A program made the position numbers and the translations under genes. Positions 25,840-34,891 of a DNA stretch of 64,000 bases are shown piece after piece (position 1 is the stretch's first letter; each line of letters starts with the position of its first letter). The DNA is from Allotamlana fucoidanivorans. Lineage in GTDB: Bacteria; Bacteroidota; Bacteroidia; Flavobacteriales; Flavobacteriaceae. The stretch is from positions 3,038,001 to 3,102,000 of the forward strand of contig NZ_CP074074.1 of NCBI RefSeq assembly GCF_045788535.1, read 5' to 3'. The notes beneath the pieces were generated by a model. That model worked only from the letters and a program-made list of their open reading frames with translations. It was not told where the DNA came from and did no database searches.

Positions 25840-26922
25840 TTAACCTTTATAAAAGGGTAGTTTTACGATGGTTGCAGGGATTGTTTTTTTACGTATCTGA
25901 ATGTAAATTTTACCCCCTAAACCAGCTAACGCCGTTTGTACATAACCTAAACCAATACCTTTTCCTAATGAAGGCGACATGGTGCCAGAAGTTACAATAC
26001 CTATTTTAACACCATGATCATCAACAATCTCATAGTCTTGACGTGGTATACCGCGTTCGTTTAATTCAAATGCTATGAGTTTCCGTTTAGGACCATTTTC
26101 TTTTTCTAGCTTTAAGGCTTCAGAATTTGTAAACGTTTTAGTGAATTTGGTAATCCATCCCAAACCTGCTTCAATAGGCGAGGTAGTATCATCAATATCA
26201 TTACCATAAAGGCAGTAGCCCATTTCTAATCGTAAGGTATCTCTTGCTGCTAGACCTACTGGTTTAATACCAAAATCTGCACCAGCTTCAAATACCTTGT
26301 CCCAAACCTGTTGTACTTCGGAATTCTTACAGTAAATTTCAAATCCACCACTGCCAGTATAGCCAGTTGCCGAAATAATCACATGTTCAATACCTGCAAA
26401 ATCGCCAACCACAAAATTATAGAATTTAATAGCAGACAAATCATGACTTGTTAGAGACTGCATAGCTTCAATAGCTTTTGGACCTTGAATAGCTAATAAG
26501 GAATAATCATCACTTAAATTTCGCATGGTAGCTCCAACATCGTTTTTTGATTGTATCCAATTCCAATCTTTTTCAATATTACTTGCATTAACAACTAATA
26601 AATATTGGTCTTCCTTAAGCTTATATATTATTAAATCATCCACAATACCGCCATCATCATTAGGCAAACAGCTGTATTGCGCTTTACCAATGGTTAATTT
26701 TGACCCATCATTGCTTGATACTTTTTGAATTAATGCCAAAGCATGTTCACCTTCAATTAAAAACTCTCCCATATGAGACACATCAAAAACACCTACAGCC
26801 TTTCTTACCGTTTCATGTTCTATGTTTACACCTTCATATTGTACAGGCATATTAAAACCTGCAAAAGGTATCATTTTAGCTCCAAGTGCTTTGTGAGTTA
26901 CTGTTAAGGCTGTGTTTTTCAT
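25840..26922 (-). CDS. gcvT: Glycine cleavage system T protein (aminomethyltransferase)
   Basis: 360 aa, full length. It transfers the methylene group from aminomethyl-lipoyl GcvH to tetrahydrofolate. Family blocks: GAKMIPFAGFNMPVQYEG, VGVFDVSHMGEF, LLAIQGPKAIEAMQ, SATGYTGSGGFEIYC, GLAARDTLRLEMGYCLYGNDID and GTMSPSLGKGIGLGYV. GcvH and GcvP are not in the window. It opens the gcvT-epimerase-phhB-yebC run. Confidence 0.96.
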   Translation of the reverse strand: MKNTALTVTHKALGAKMIPFAGFNMPVQYEGVNIEHETVRKAVGVFDVSHMGEFLIEGEHALALIQKVSSNDGSKLTIGKAQYSCLPNDDGGIVDDLIIYKLKEDQYLLVVNASNIEKDWNWIQSKNDVGATMRNLSDDYSLLAIQGPKAIEAMQSLTSHDLSAIKFYNFVVGDFAGIEHVIISATGYTGSGGFEIYCKNSEVQQVWDKVFEAGADFGIKPVGLAARDTLRLEMGYCLYGNDIDDTTSPIEAGLGWITKFTKTFTNSEALKLEKENGPKRKLIAFELNERGIPRQDYEIVDDHGVKIGIVTSGTMSPSLGKGIGLGYVQTALAGLGGKIYIQIRKKTIPATIVKLPFYKG

Positions 26923-27411
26923 CTACTATATTGTTTATTTTGACTTGAACAAATGTATATAAATTTCTGCGTTTCTAATTCATGTACGTTTTATATTAAC
27001 ATGGATTTAGAGTTTATATAAAATTAAAGAATCGTTTAGTTTCAATTAAAAGACTAAACTACAAGTGTTCACCTCTCTATATAAATTCAATTTTAGAAAA
27101 TAGTAATAGTAGATTGGTTGTCGGAGTGATATAGATGCCTTATTTTAACCATTTGGAATAAAGAGATTCTTTTGGTTTTGACTTTTTTATGACACTTAGT
27201 AAAAGTAATAAATTAAAAAAAAGATTAATTGATATTATTTTTTAATAGTTTAGATATTGGTATCACATGCCCATTGGGCTCTATTTTAGACAAAGTGTTT
27301 AGAAAGTTGTATAGTAACCTGTAACTTAATAACCTTAAGATTTTAATTTTGAATAGTTTATAGGGGGATTGTTTTAATAATTAAAACAGGTGAGCGATAT
27401 GTTGAAGATCT
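26923..27411. other. Gene-free interval upstream of gcvT
   Basis: 489 bases between gcvT and the porin-like gene, both on the minus strand. It holds the gcvT promoter box at its left end and an AT-only palindrome (GTTTTAA-TAA-TTAAAAC) at 27373-27389 below the porin stop, a weak terminator candidate. No open frame of interest was found. Confidence 0.45.
26950..26957 (-). promoter_or_regulatory. -7 box for gcvT
   Basis: Minus strand TACATTTG, an exact TAnnTTTG match, 28 bases upstream of the gcvT ATG. Confidence 0.6.
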
Positions 27412-28557
27412 TTAAATCTTAACGTCTAAGTCCAAACGAATTCTATCTCCGGTTTCTTTAGTTAAACCAAAAGGTACAAGCTGTTCTACTTTATAGTATT
27501 TTAAAGTAAGTTTCATGTTTTTAGCCAATAAATAGCTAGCGACCAACTCAATACCTTTAAAGTTTGTTAGTCTTCCGTCGGGAGAATCAAAACTAGAATA
27601 ATCCCATCTTGCCCAATCATTTTGAGCCAAAAAGTCAACGGCGGCATAGCGCTCTAAATAGGTGTATGTAGCTTTGAACTTCCAATCTTTTTTTTGCTTT
27701 AAACTACCGTAGCTTATTGCTGTAATAAAGCCATTTTTTTGGTTTTTAAAGAGCGAATCGATGTTTTCGTTTTGATTATAGTCTTGAAAATTATGATAAT
27801 AATCTACTTCAAAAAAGATTTGGTGTGGTTGTGAAATTCGTAAAGTGGTGCCTAAGTTGAAAATGGCATAATCAAATGTAAACGTCTCGCTTCCATCAGG
27901 AATGTTAGGCATGTTTTTGAAATAATACAACGAGGAGAATAAGGCTATTTTTTGTTTCAATACCGTAGTTGATGCTTGTAAACCTTGAAAATATCTATCC
28001 TTATCTAATGATGTTCCCGATGCTCTAACTATAAAATGTCCTGCATTTATGTCTAATTTATCAAATACGTTGGAATCAAAATGCACTTTCTTTTTAAAAA
28101 ATAAACCTTCGGGATAAACGTTATCACTCCAAAACAGCTCATGTTGCTTGTAAAATGGAAATGTATTTTTGCCTAGCCAAAATTTATAACCTTTTTGCTC
28201 TGCTTGAAAGTATAGTTTTTCAAAGCCCAACGGTATAACATTAAACTCTCCAAACCCATCGCCAATAGTAATTTGCGGGTCTTGCTGTTTATTTGGTAAT
28301 CCTGTTCTTATACGAGATCCAAAGTCTGACCAATGGTTTAGTTTATAAGTAAACCCAGCTCTCAATCTATATCTAAGTCGTGTGCGGTTGTCTCTAAAAG
28401 TACCATCTGATTTTTTTGAATTCCAATCCTCTTCAACTCTAAATCTAAAATCGGCATTAAACTTTAATTTATTTGTTGAAGATTCTTGACTGTTAACGAG
28501 TAAAGGAAAAATTATGCACGTCAATAATACATAAATCAAGGTTTGTTTTGATAACAT
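27412..28557 (-). CDS. Putative outer-membrane porin (Porin_5-like)
   Basis: 381 aa. Signal peptide at residues 1-23 (LIYVLLTCIIFPLLVNSQ). After it come regularly alternating strands: FNADFRFRVEEDW, RLRYRLRAGFTYKL, YFQAEQKGYKFWLGKNTF, KIALFSSLYYFKN, QIFFEVDYYHNFQDY and MKLTLKYYKVEQL, consistent with a 16-18 strand barrel of the putative porin family. The solute is unknown. It is a single gene with 399 bases of untranscribed-looking DNA upstream, divergent from another barrel protein. Confidence 0.75.
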   Translation of the reverse strand: MLSKQTLIYVLLTCIIFPLLVNSQESSTNKLKFNADFRFRVEEDWNSKKSDGTFRDNRTRLRYRLRAGFTYKLNHWSDFGSRIRTGLPNKQQDPQITIGDGFGEFNVIPLGFEKLYFQAEQKGYKFWLGKNTFPFYKQHELFWSDNVYPEGLFFKKKVHFDSNVFDKLDINAGHFIVRASGTSLDKDRYFQGLQASTTVLKQKIALFSSLYYFKNMPNIPDGSETFTFDYAIFNLGTTLRISQPHQIFFEVDYYHNFQDYNQNENIDSLFKNQKNGFITAISYGSLKQKKDWKFKATYTYLERYAAVDFLAQNDWARWDYSSFDSPDGRLTNFKGIELVASYLLAKNMKLTLKYYKVEQLVPFGLTKETGDRIRLDLDVKI

Positions 28558-28956
28558 TTAGTCTAAAGTTAATTAGTTGTGATAAAATTAATAGTAAAGC
28601 TATTAAAAGCGCATGACAAAAATCATACAAATACAAAAAAACAAGCCGAATATACTATTTTATAGAAAGCTTTAAAAAATCAAATAAAAAATAAGGTATT
28701 GTGTTGCTTAGGAGAAAGGAAGGCTTGATTTATTTGACAATGAATTTTGAAATTTTTACCCTTGGTATTCTATTTCGAATGCAATCACACATAAGTCTTA
28801 ACTAAATGCTTAGTATATATTCTTTGTTCCTTTTATCATTTCAAACTGCTATATTAAGTACTTAGGTTTTAATAAAATTTTAAAAGTTAATACAAAAATA
28901 GGGTTTTTGTTACCATTTGGCCCTTATATCCATGTAACACCTTAATAGAATTTGCA
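28558..28956. other. Divergent promoter region between two outer-membrane protein genes
   Basis: 399 AT-rich bases with no supported gene. No exact TAnnTTTG box was found for either gene; TAGCTTTA on the minus strand (7 of 8) is the nearest match for the porin. Both flanking genes encode outer-membrane barrels, so shared regulation from here is possible. Confidence 0.4.
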
Positions 28957-29709
28957 ATGACAAAAAACTTACTAACTATTGCTTTATTGTTTGTATACAG
29001 TATAATGGCTATAGCTCAAAATGAGGAAAACCAACAAGTAGACCCTTCAAAGCCAACTAATATTTATGATAGAGTTAATAATAATTTAGAGTTTACTGAT
29101 AGAAGTGGTAAACAAGAATTTGGCTATAGATTTAATTATAGTTATGCCAATGAATTGGGTATTCAAGCTACTCTTGAAGTACCGTTTTTATATAGTGTTG
29201 ATAATAATAACTTTGGAGTTAGTGATTTAAGATTACGAGCATTTTATGTGCCTTATACAGACTATGATAAATTATTTGGTGGTTTAGGCGTGTCTATGGA
29301 TATATTTATTCCAACAGGTGACATAAACAAGGGATTAGGTTCAGGCTCATGGAGTGTTTCTCCAGGTGTTATAATGGGATTAATGCTTAGTGACTCTTAT
29401 TCGCTTTGGCCAATTGTATCGTATAGATACCAAATTGGAGCTTCACAAGAAGTTAATGTTATTAAACATGGCGGAAGTTTACAGTTACTTAATAGTGTAT
29501 CTTTTTCTGACCGAATTTATCTTTTAGCTTCGCCAATGTTTATTATTAATGATTTTCAAAATGACTTTGAGGATCTGGTAGGAGGGGAGGTTGAACTCAA
29601 TTATATGATAATACCTAATAAATTGCAAATAGGCACATTTACCAGACATTTGGCCAATAAAGGGGTGCATACACAATCGTATAGGTTGTTCGCAAGGTTT
29701 TTCTTGTAG
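28957..29709 (+). CDS. Outer-membrane beta-barrel (MetA-like transporter family)
   Basis: 250 aa. Signal peptide at residues 1-20 (LLTIALLFVYSIMAIAQ). The body matches the phenol-degradation MetA-like/transporter barrel layout: LEFTDRSGKQEFGYRFNYSYAN, TLEVPFLYS, FGVSDLRLRAFYVPY, GGLGVSMDIFIPTGD and SVSPGVIMGLMLSDSYSLWPIVSYRYQI. It ends RLFARFFL, with an aromatic-rich terminal strand. Function is not known. A strong terminator follows between it and thrC. Confidence 0.72.
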   Translation: MTKNLLTIALLFVYSIMAIAQNEENQQVDPSKPTNIYDRVNNNLEFTDRSGKQEFGYRFNYSYANELGIQATLEVPFLYSVDNNNFGVSDLRLRAFYVPYTDYDKLFGGLGVSMDIFIPTGDINKGLGSGSWSVSPGVIMGLMLSDSYSLWPIVSYRYQIGASQEVNVIKHGGSLQLLNSVSFSDRIYLLASPMFIINDFQNDFEDLVGGEVELNYMIIPNKLQIGTFTRHLANKGVHTQSYRLFARFFL

Positions 29710-29731
29710 GTATAAATAAAACATTGGATAC

Positions 29732-29772
29732 AAAAAAAAGGCCTGCCAAAATGTGTTGCAAGCCTTTTTTTG
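29732..29772. terminator. Bidirectional terminator between barrel gene and thrC
   Basis: AAAAAAAGGC...TGCC pairs with GGCA-like TGCAAGCCTTTTTTT (stem with one bulge). A-run on one side and T-run on the other make it usable by both convergent genes. Confidence 0.8.
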
Positions 29773-29785
29773 TAAAACTTTCTAT

Positions 29786-31078
29786 TTATCGTAATAAAAA
29801 TGATTTTAATTCATCATAAGAAGAAATGGACGTAGACTCTTTCTTTTTACCCATGACTTCTTGAATTTGTTTGGGTAAAGGTTGGTCAATTTTAACAACA
29901 TCTTCAACCACATCTAAAAATTTAGTAGGATGCGCTGTTTCTAAAAATACACAATGCGCATTGGGGTGTTCTTTTAAATACGATTTACACCCTAAATATC
30001 CTACTGCACCATGTGGATCAGCAACATAATTATAATTATTATAAATCTCAAGCATAGCGTCTTTGGTTTCTTCATCAGTAAAGCTGTAAGAAGATAAATT
30101 TTCTTTCAGGGTATTAAACTGATTTTTGTAAATCTCTTGAATTCTTATAAAGTTACTGGGCGCACCAACATCCATAGCATTACTTATAGTTTGTACCGAA
30201 GGTTTAGGTTCATACAGTTGAGAAATTAAATATCGTGTTACCACATTATTTGCATTGTTTGATGCAATAAAGTTATTGATTGGTAAACCTAACTGCTGCG
30301 CCATCATTCCAGCGCAAATATTGCCGAAGTTACCACTAGGCACAGAAAATACAATGTCTTTATGCGTGTTATGCAGTTGTTTATAAGCAAACATAAAGTA
30401 GAATAATTGAGGCAACCAACGCGCCACATTTATAGAGTTTGCAGAGGTCAACTGCATTTGTGAGGTTATAGACTTATCAAGAAAGGCGGTTTTTACCATA
30501 GCCTGGCAGTCATCAAACGTGCCATCAACTTCAAGCGCTTTAATGTTTTGTCCTAAGGTAGTTAATTGCTTTTCTTGAATGTCACTTACTTTTCCGCTGG
30601 GGTATAGTATAACAACATTTACCCCTTTTACCCCTAAAAAACCATTAGCCACAGCTCCACCTGTATCACCTGATGTTGCTACTAACACCGTTACTTCTTC
30701 ACTATTATCGCTATTAAAATACCCTAAACAACGAGCCATAAATCGTGCTCCAACATCTTTAAAGGCCATAGTAGGTCCGTGAAAGAGTTCTAAAGTAGAA
30801 ATAGTGTCATTGAGTTTTACCACAGGAAAATCAAATGACAATGTTTCTTCAACTATAGTTTTTAAAACAGCTTCTGGAATTTCAGGAGAAACAAACTGTT
30901 TTATGGCTTCAAAAGCTATCTCTGTGTATGATAAATCATCTATTTGCTCAAAAAAATACTTGGGTAAAGGGGTAATACTTTCAGGAAAGTAGAGCCCTTT
31001 ATCTGGTGCTAAACCTTTTATTACGGCATTTTTAAATGATGAGTTTGGAGCTTTATGATTAAGTGAATAATAATTCAT
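29786..31078 (-). CDS. thrC: Threonine synthase
   Basis: 430 aa, PLP-dependent; converts O-phosphohomoserine to threonine. The N-terminal block is MNYYSLNHKAPNSSFKNAV, the PLP lysine is in GPTMAFKDVGARF (residues about 105-117), and the phosphate-binding loops are VATSGDTGGAV and VPSGNFGNICAGMMA. It is the last gene of thrA-thrB-thrC, six bases after the thrB stop. Length and motifs are normal for the short bacterial class. Confidence 0.96.
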   Translation of the reverse strand: MNYYSLNHKAPNSSFKNAVIKGLAPDKGLYFPESITPLPKYFFEQIDDLSYTEIAFEAIKQFVSPEIPEAVLKTIVEETLSFDFPVVKLNDTISTLELFHGPTMAFKDVGARFMARCLGYFNSDNSEEVTVLVATSGDTGGAVANGFLGVKGVNVVILYPSGKVSDIQEKQLTTLGQNIKALEVDGTFDDCQAMVKTAFLDKSITSQMQLTSANSINVARWLPQLFYFMFAYKQLHNTHKDIVFSVPSGNFGNICAGMMAQQLGLPINNFIASNNANNVVTRYLISQLYEPKPSVQTISNAMDVGAPSNFIRIQEIYKNQFNTLKENLSSYSFTDEETKDAMLEIYNNYNYVADPHGAVGYLGCKSYLKEHPNAHCVFLETAHPTKFLDVVEDVVKIDQPLPKQIQEVMGKKKESTSISSYDELKSFLLR

Positions 31079-31084
31079 TTTTTA

Positions 31085-32008
31085 TTATTTTAAAATTTTA
31101 ACACCTTGAGTGTTTATTTTTGAAACATGAATTTCAAAGACTATCTCTGTATTTTTATAAACTGATGCGATGGCTTCTTTAACAGTATTGGCTGTGTCTA
31201 GCCCTTGGCTTAATGAAAATATAGATGGGCCAGAACCAGAGATACCAACCCCTAAGGCTCCAGCTTGTAAAGCTGCTTCTTTTACCAATTTAAATTCTGG
31301 GATTAATTGACTTCTATAAGGTTCAATAATCACATCATTGAGAGCGTCACCGATGAGTTCAAAGTCATTAGTATGTAACGCATGAACTAAACTCCCTAAA
31401 TTAGCCCATTGTTCAATGGCTTTGTTTAAAGGCACTTCGGTGGGTAAAATAGCTCTAGACTCTGATGTTTTTATTTCTATTTGCGGGTGAATAATAGTAG
31501 CATATAATCCGTCTGGACTTGGTAAATCTAAAATTTTTAAAGGAGATATGCTTTTCACTAAGGTAAAGCCACCAAACAGAGCAGGGGCTAAGTTGTCTGC
31601 ATGTTCACATTTGCTTGCTAAGGCTTCTCCTTGTATAGCAAATGCTGTAAGCTGGGTTTTATTAAAGGGTCTTCCAAGTAGTTCATTCATACCAAATACG
31701 CTGCCAACAGCACTCGCAGCACTACTGCCAATACCGCTTCCAGGTTTTATTTTCTTGTAAATTTCAATTTCAAAACCAAAATCAAGATCTAAAGTATTGT
31801 ACATGGCTAGTGCCGAAACGCCAGCCACATTTAATTCGGTCTCATAAGGCAAATCAAAGCCTTCAATATGGCTAATATGAATGCCTTTCTTTTCAACTTT
31901 TCTTATCACCATGTGGTCACCAACACTATCTAAGCAAAACCCTAGAACGTCAAAACCACATGCTACATTTGCTACAGTAGCTGGAGAAAATATTTTAATC
32001 TCGTTCAT
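31085..32008 (-). CDS. thrB: Homoserine kinase
   Basis: 307 aa from ATG 32008 (MNEIKIFSPATVANVACGFD). A longer frame from 32071 adds 21 residues without family similarity. GHMP kinase signatures: N-terminal FSPATVANVACGFDVLGF, the ATP loop PGSGIGSSAASAVG (residues about 84-97), and the C-terminal GALGVGISGSGPSIFSL. It phosphorylates homoserine for ThrC. Middle gene of the thr operon. Confidence 0.95.
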   Translation of the reverse strand: MNEIKIFSPATVANVACGFDVLGFCLDSVGDHMVIRKVEKKGIHISHIEGFDLPYETELNVAGVSALAMYNTLDLDFGFEIEIYKKIKPGSGIGSSAASAVGSVFGMNELLGRPFNKTQLTAFAIQGEALASKCEHADNLAPALFGGFTLVKSISPLKILDLPSPDGLYATIIHPQIEIKTSESRAILPTEVPLNKAIEQWANLGSLVHALHTNDFELIGDALNDVIIEPYRSQLIPEFKLVKEAALQAGALGVGISGSGPSIFSLSQGLDTANTVKEAIASVYKNTEIVFEIHVSKINTQGVKILK

Positions 32009-32102
32009 TTTATCTATTAAATAGTTTTCGGCTGCACTAGAGCAATAACTTGAACTTCTTTCATGTAACATTATATTGTTCTTTCTAATTAATTATAATG
32101 CA

Positions 32103-34547
32103 TTAGTCATTTCCTAACCTAATGATATCTGCAAATAATCCAGATGCAGTAACATCTGCCCCCGCACCAGCGCCCTTAATAATCATAGGGTTGGTAGGGT
32201 AGCGTTCTGTGTAAAACATCACAATATTATCACTACCTTCTAAGTTATAAAACGGATGTCCTTCTGGAATTTCTTGCAGACTAACACTTGCTTTTCCGTC
32301 TTCAAATTTAGCTACGTATTTTAATTGACAATGATTAGACTTGGCAGACGCATATAATTTTTGATAATGGGCTTCATCAGCAATTAATGTGTTATAAAAA
32401 TCATCAACGGAATCACTTTTTAATCCTGCTTCAGAAAGAAAAGAGGTATTCTCAATATCTTCTAAATTTATTTTCACACCACTTTCTCTTGCTAAAATTA
32501 ATATCTTTCTAGCAACATCAACACCACTTAAGTCAATTCTGGGATCAGGCTCTGTATACCCTTCGGCACCAGCCTGTTTTACAATGTCATAAAATTTAGT
32601 TGTATCATTAAAATTATTGAAAACAAAGTTTAAACTTCCTGATAACACGGCTTGGATAGACTTAATTTTGTCACCAGAAGCCACAAGATTTCTCAGCGTG
32701 TCTATAACGGGTAAACCAGCTCCTACATTTGTTTCAAATAAAAACGGAGCGTTATATTTTAAAGACAAACGTTTTAATAATTTGTAATTTTCATAGTCAC
32801 TAGAGCAAGCTATTTTATTACAAGCCACAATAGCAATGCTTTCTCGTAAATATTGGGCATATAAATCGGCTACATTCTTATTTGCAGTTACATCAACAAA
32901 TATACTGTTGCGTAAATTCAAAGCTTTAGCCTTTTCAAAAAAGCCTTGTAGGCTGGCTGTTTCTCCTGACTCTAGTTGTTCTTTCCAATTGGATAAGTCT
33001 AAGCCATGCTCCCCAAAAATCATTTTTCTTGAGTTAGACAACCCTATCACCCGTAATTTAATTTTCAGGTTATCTTTCAAGTATTTTTTTTGCTGTTTAA
33101 TTTGTTCAACTAAACGTTCACCCACATTACCAACCCCAGTGATAAAAACATTTAACTGTTTCGTTTTTGATTCAAAGAATTGCTCATGAAGAGTATTTAA
33201 AGCTTTTTTAACATCACTTTCAGTAATTACTGCCGTGATATTTTTTTCAGAAGCACCCTGCGCAATAGCTCTTACATTAACATTGTTTTTTCCTAGGCTA
33301 CTGAACATTTTACCACTAATACCTTGATGGTTTTTCATGTTGTCTCCAACGAGTGCAATCATAGATAACCCTGTTTCAACGATAAGAGGCTCAATTTTAT
33401 TTAAAGCAATTTCGTTTTCAAAAATAGCATCAATGGCTACTTTGGCATTTTCAGCATCTTTTTCTTCAATACCTAAGCATATAGAATGTTCAGAAGACGC
33501 TTGAGTAATCATAATAACATTTATTTTTTCTTGAGAAAGTGTTTCAAACAAACGCTTAGAAAAACCAGGAATACCCACCATTCCACTACCTTCAAGTGTA
33601 AGAAGCGCTATGTTATTGATGTTACTAATTCCTTTTACAGGACCGTTAGCATCGCTATCTTCATTTGAAATCACAGTTCCAGCTTCATTCGGGGCCAAAG
33701 TGTTTTTAATATGAATAGGAATATTTAAATTCAATACAGGCTGCACGGTTGGCGGATACAATACTTTAGCTCCAAAATGCGATAATTCCATCGCTTCTTG
33801 ATAGGATATTTTTTCAATAGGATAGGCCTGCTTAACCAATTTAGGATTGGTTGTGTACATCCCACTAACATCTGTCCATATTTCTAACTGATCAACTTTC
33901 AATGCGGCAGCTATTATAGCAGCGGTAAAATCTGAACCACCTCTGCCTAATGTGGTTTGCTCACCCGATTTTGAGCGGGCTATAAACCCAGGTAAAATAG
34001 TTATAGTTTGTTTGGCCGAACTAAAATAATCCTGAATATTCTTATTAGTTATTTGATAATCAACCTCTGCTTTTGTGAAATTTGAGTTTGTGACCACTAG
34101 TTCTTGAGCATTTTTTCTATCAGCAGAAAGTCCTCTGTTTTTTATGGTTTCAGCAATAAGGAACGAAGACAATAACTCGCCATAACTCACTAATTTATCT
34201 GAAGTTTTAGGAGATAATTCATTAATCAAATAAATACCTTCTAGTAAACTTTTTAAAGCTTCTAATTGGCGTTCAACATATCCTAAAATCTCTTGATTAT
34301 TTACAGGATTTAATTCCTGAATGATACTAAAATGCTTGTCTTTAATAAGCTGAAAGGTTTCTAGAAACTGTTGGTCTTTATTTTGAGCTTGTTTCCCTGC
34401 TAAGAGTAATTTGTCTGTTATACCACCTACGGCAGAAACAACACAGGCTAATGGCCCTGTTTTGCTATAGTTTTCTAGAATATTTATAACGTTATTTATG
34501 TTTTTTGAAGAACCTACAGAAGTTCCTCCAAATTTTAAAACTTTCAT
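32103..34547 (-). CDS. thrA: Bifunctional aspartate kinase / homoserine dehydrogenase I
   Basis: 814 aa fusion. Residues 1 to about 290 are the aspartokinase (MKVLKFGGTSVGS; GRGGSDFTAAIIAAAL), about 310-455 two ACT regulatory domains (LLTLEGSGMVGIPG; MIALVGDNMKNHQG), and about 460-814 homoserine dehydrogenase (VFITGVGNVGERLVEQ; GYTEPDPRIDLSGVDVARKILIL). It catalyses the first and third steps from aspartate to threonine and methionine, and ACT domains usually give threonine feedback inhibition. A candidate attenuator with a Thr/Ile-rich leader peptide lies in the 190 bases upstream. Confidence 0.97.
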   Translation of the reverse strand: MKVLKFGGTSVGSSKNINNVINILENYSKTGPLACVVSAVGGITDKLLLAGKQAQNKDQQFLETFQLIKDKHFSIIQELNPVNNQEILGYVERQLEALKSLLEGIYLINELSPKTSDKLVSYGELLSSFLIAETIKNRGLSADRKNAQELVVTNSNFTKAEVDYQITNKNIQDYFSSAKQTITILPGFIARSKSGEQTTLGRGGSDFTAAIIAAALKVDQLEIWTDVSGMYTTNPKLVKQAYPIEKISYQEAMELSHFGAKVLYPPTVQPVLNLNIPIHIKNTLAPNEAGTVISNEDSDANGPVKGISNINNIALLTLEGSGMVGIPGFSKRLFETLSQEKINVIMITQASSEHSICLGIEEKDAENAKVAIDAIFENEIALNKIEPLIVETGLSMIALVGDNMKNHQGISGKMFSSLGKNNVNVRAIAQGASEKNITAVITESDVKKALNTLHEQFFESKTKQLNVFITGVGNVGERLVEQIKQQKKYLKDNLKIKLRVIGLSNSRKMIFGEHGLDLSNWKEQLESGETASLQGFFEKAKALNLRNSIFVDVTANKNVADLYAQYLRESIAIVACNKIACSSDYENYKLLKRLSLKYNAPFLFETNVGAGLPVIDTLRNLVASGDKIKSIQAVLSGSLNFVFNNFNDTTKFYDIVKQAGAEGYTEPDPRIDLSGVDVARKILILARESGVKINLEDIENTSFLSEAGLKSDSVDDFYNTLIADEAHYQKLYASAKSNHCQLKYVAKFEDGKASVSLQEIPEGHPFYNLEGSDNIVMFYTERYPTNPMIIKGAGAGADVTASGLFADIIRLGND

Positions 34548-34587
34548 GTTTTAATGCGTTGAATAATTAAAAAAATACTTGAAATAC

Positions 34588-34653
34588 TGTGATTGTAAAA
34601 ATCACAAAAATAGCCCGAGGAATATATATCTAGCAACCCCAAGGGGTTGTGAT
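34588..34653 (-). promoter_or_regulatory. Candidate threonine attenuator: alternative hairpins before thrA
   Basis: Seen on the minus strand: a palindrome at 34634-34649 (CAACCCC/GGGGTTG) at the end of the leader ORF, and a 7-bp stem at 34588-34606 (TGTGATT/AATCACA, 5-base loop). A competing 7-bp pairing joins ATCACAA at 34647-34653, which is the Ile29-Thr30-Thr31 codons of the leader, with TTGTGAT at 34601-34607. The two pairings cannot coexist. A T7 stretch is at 34569-34575, 12 bases below the stem. The classical attenuation logic is inferred. The spacing between stem and T run is longer than in standard intrinsic terminators. Confidence 0.55.
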
Positions 34654-34737
34654 ATTTGTAGTTGTACCAAAAATAGAAGGCATGCTTTCTATTAAGAAAG
34701 AATGACATGCATTAATATTTAGGCTTAAATGATTCAT
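34630..34737 (-). CDS. Candidate thr operon leader peptide
   Basis: 35 codons from ATG 34737 to TAG 34630, too short for ordinary gene calling. The C-terminal part reads PSIFGTTTNITTPWGC: five Thr and one Ile in seven codons, close to the stop and to the hairpins upstream of thrA. This matches the composition of thrL-type leader peptides that sense charged tRNA-Thr and tRNA-Ile in other bacteria. The transcription start predicted from the promoter box is about 15 bases before its ATG. A shorter version starting at an internal ATG (codon 19) is possible. Confidence 0.6.
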   Translation of the reverse strand: MNHLSLNINACHSFLIESMPSIFGTTTNITTPWGC

Positions 34738-34758
34738 TATTGTTATAATAATACAGCT

Positions 34759-34766
34759 CAAAAGTA
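34759..34766 (-). promoter_or_regulatory. -7 box for the thr operon
   Basis: Minus strand TACTTTTG, an exact TAnnTTTG match. It places the transcription start near 34752, just before the leader peptide, leaving a long 5' leader of about 205 bases ahead of thrA. The rest of the interval up to 34891 (divergent nnr gene) holds no other recognised feature. Confidence 0.6.
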
Positions 34767-34891
34767 TTACTTTTAGGTTAATAAAAAAACTTTAATATTT
34801 TTTTTATGGTATTCTTATGTTGATTGTATTTTGATAAAAATATAACGACAAACCATATATAAGAATTGAAAAATTCACAATAATAATCTAG

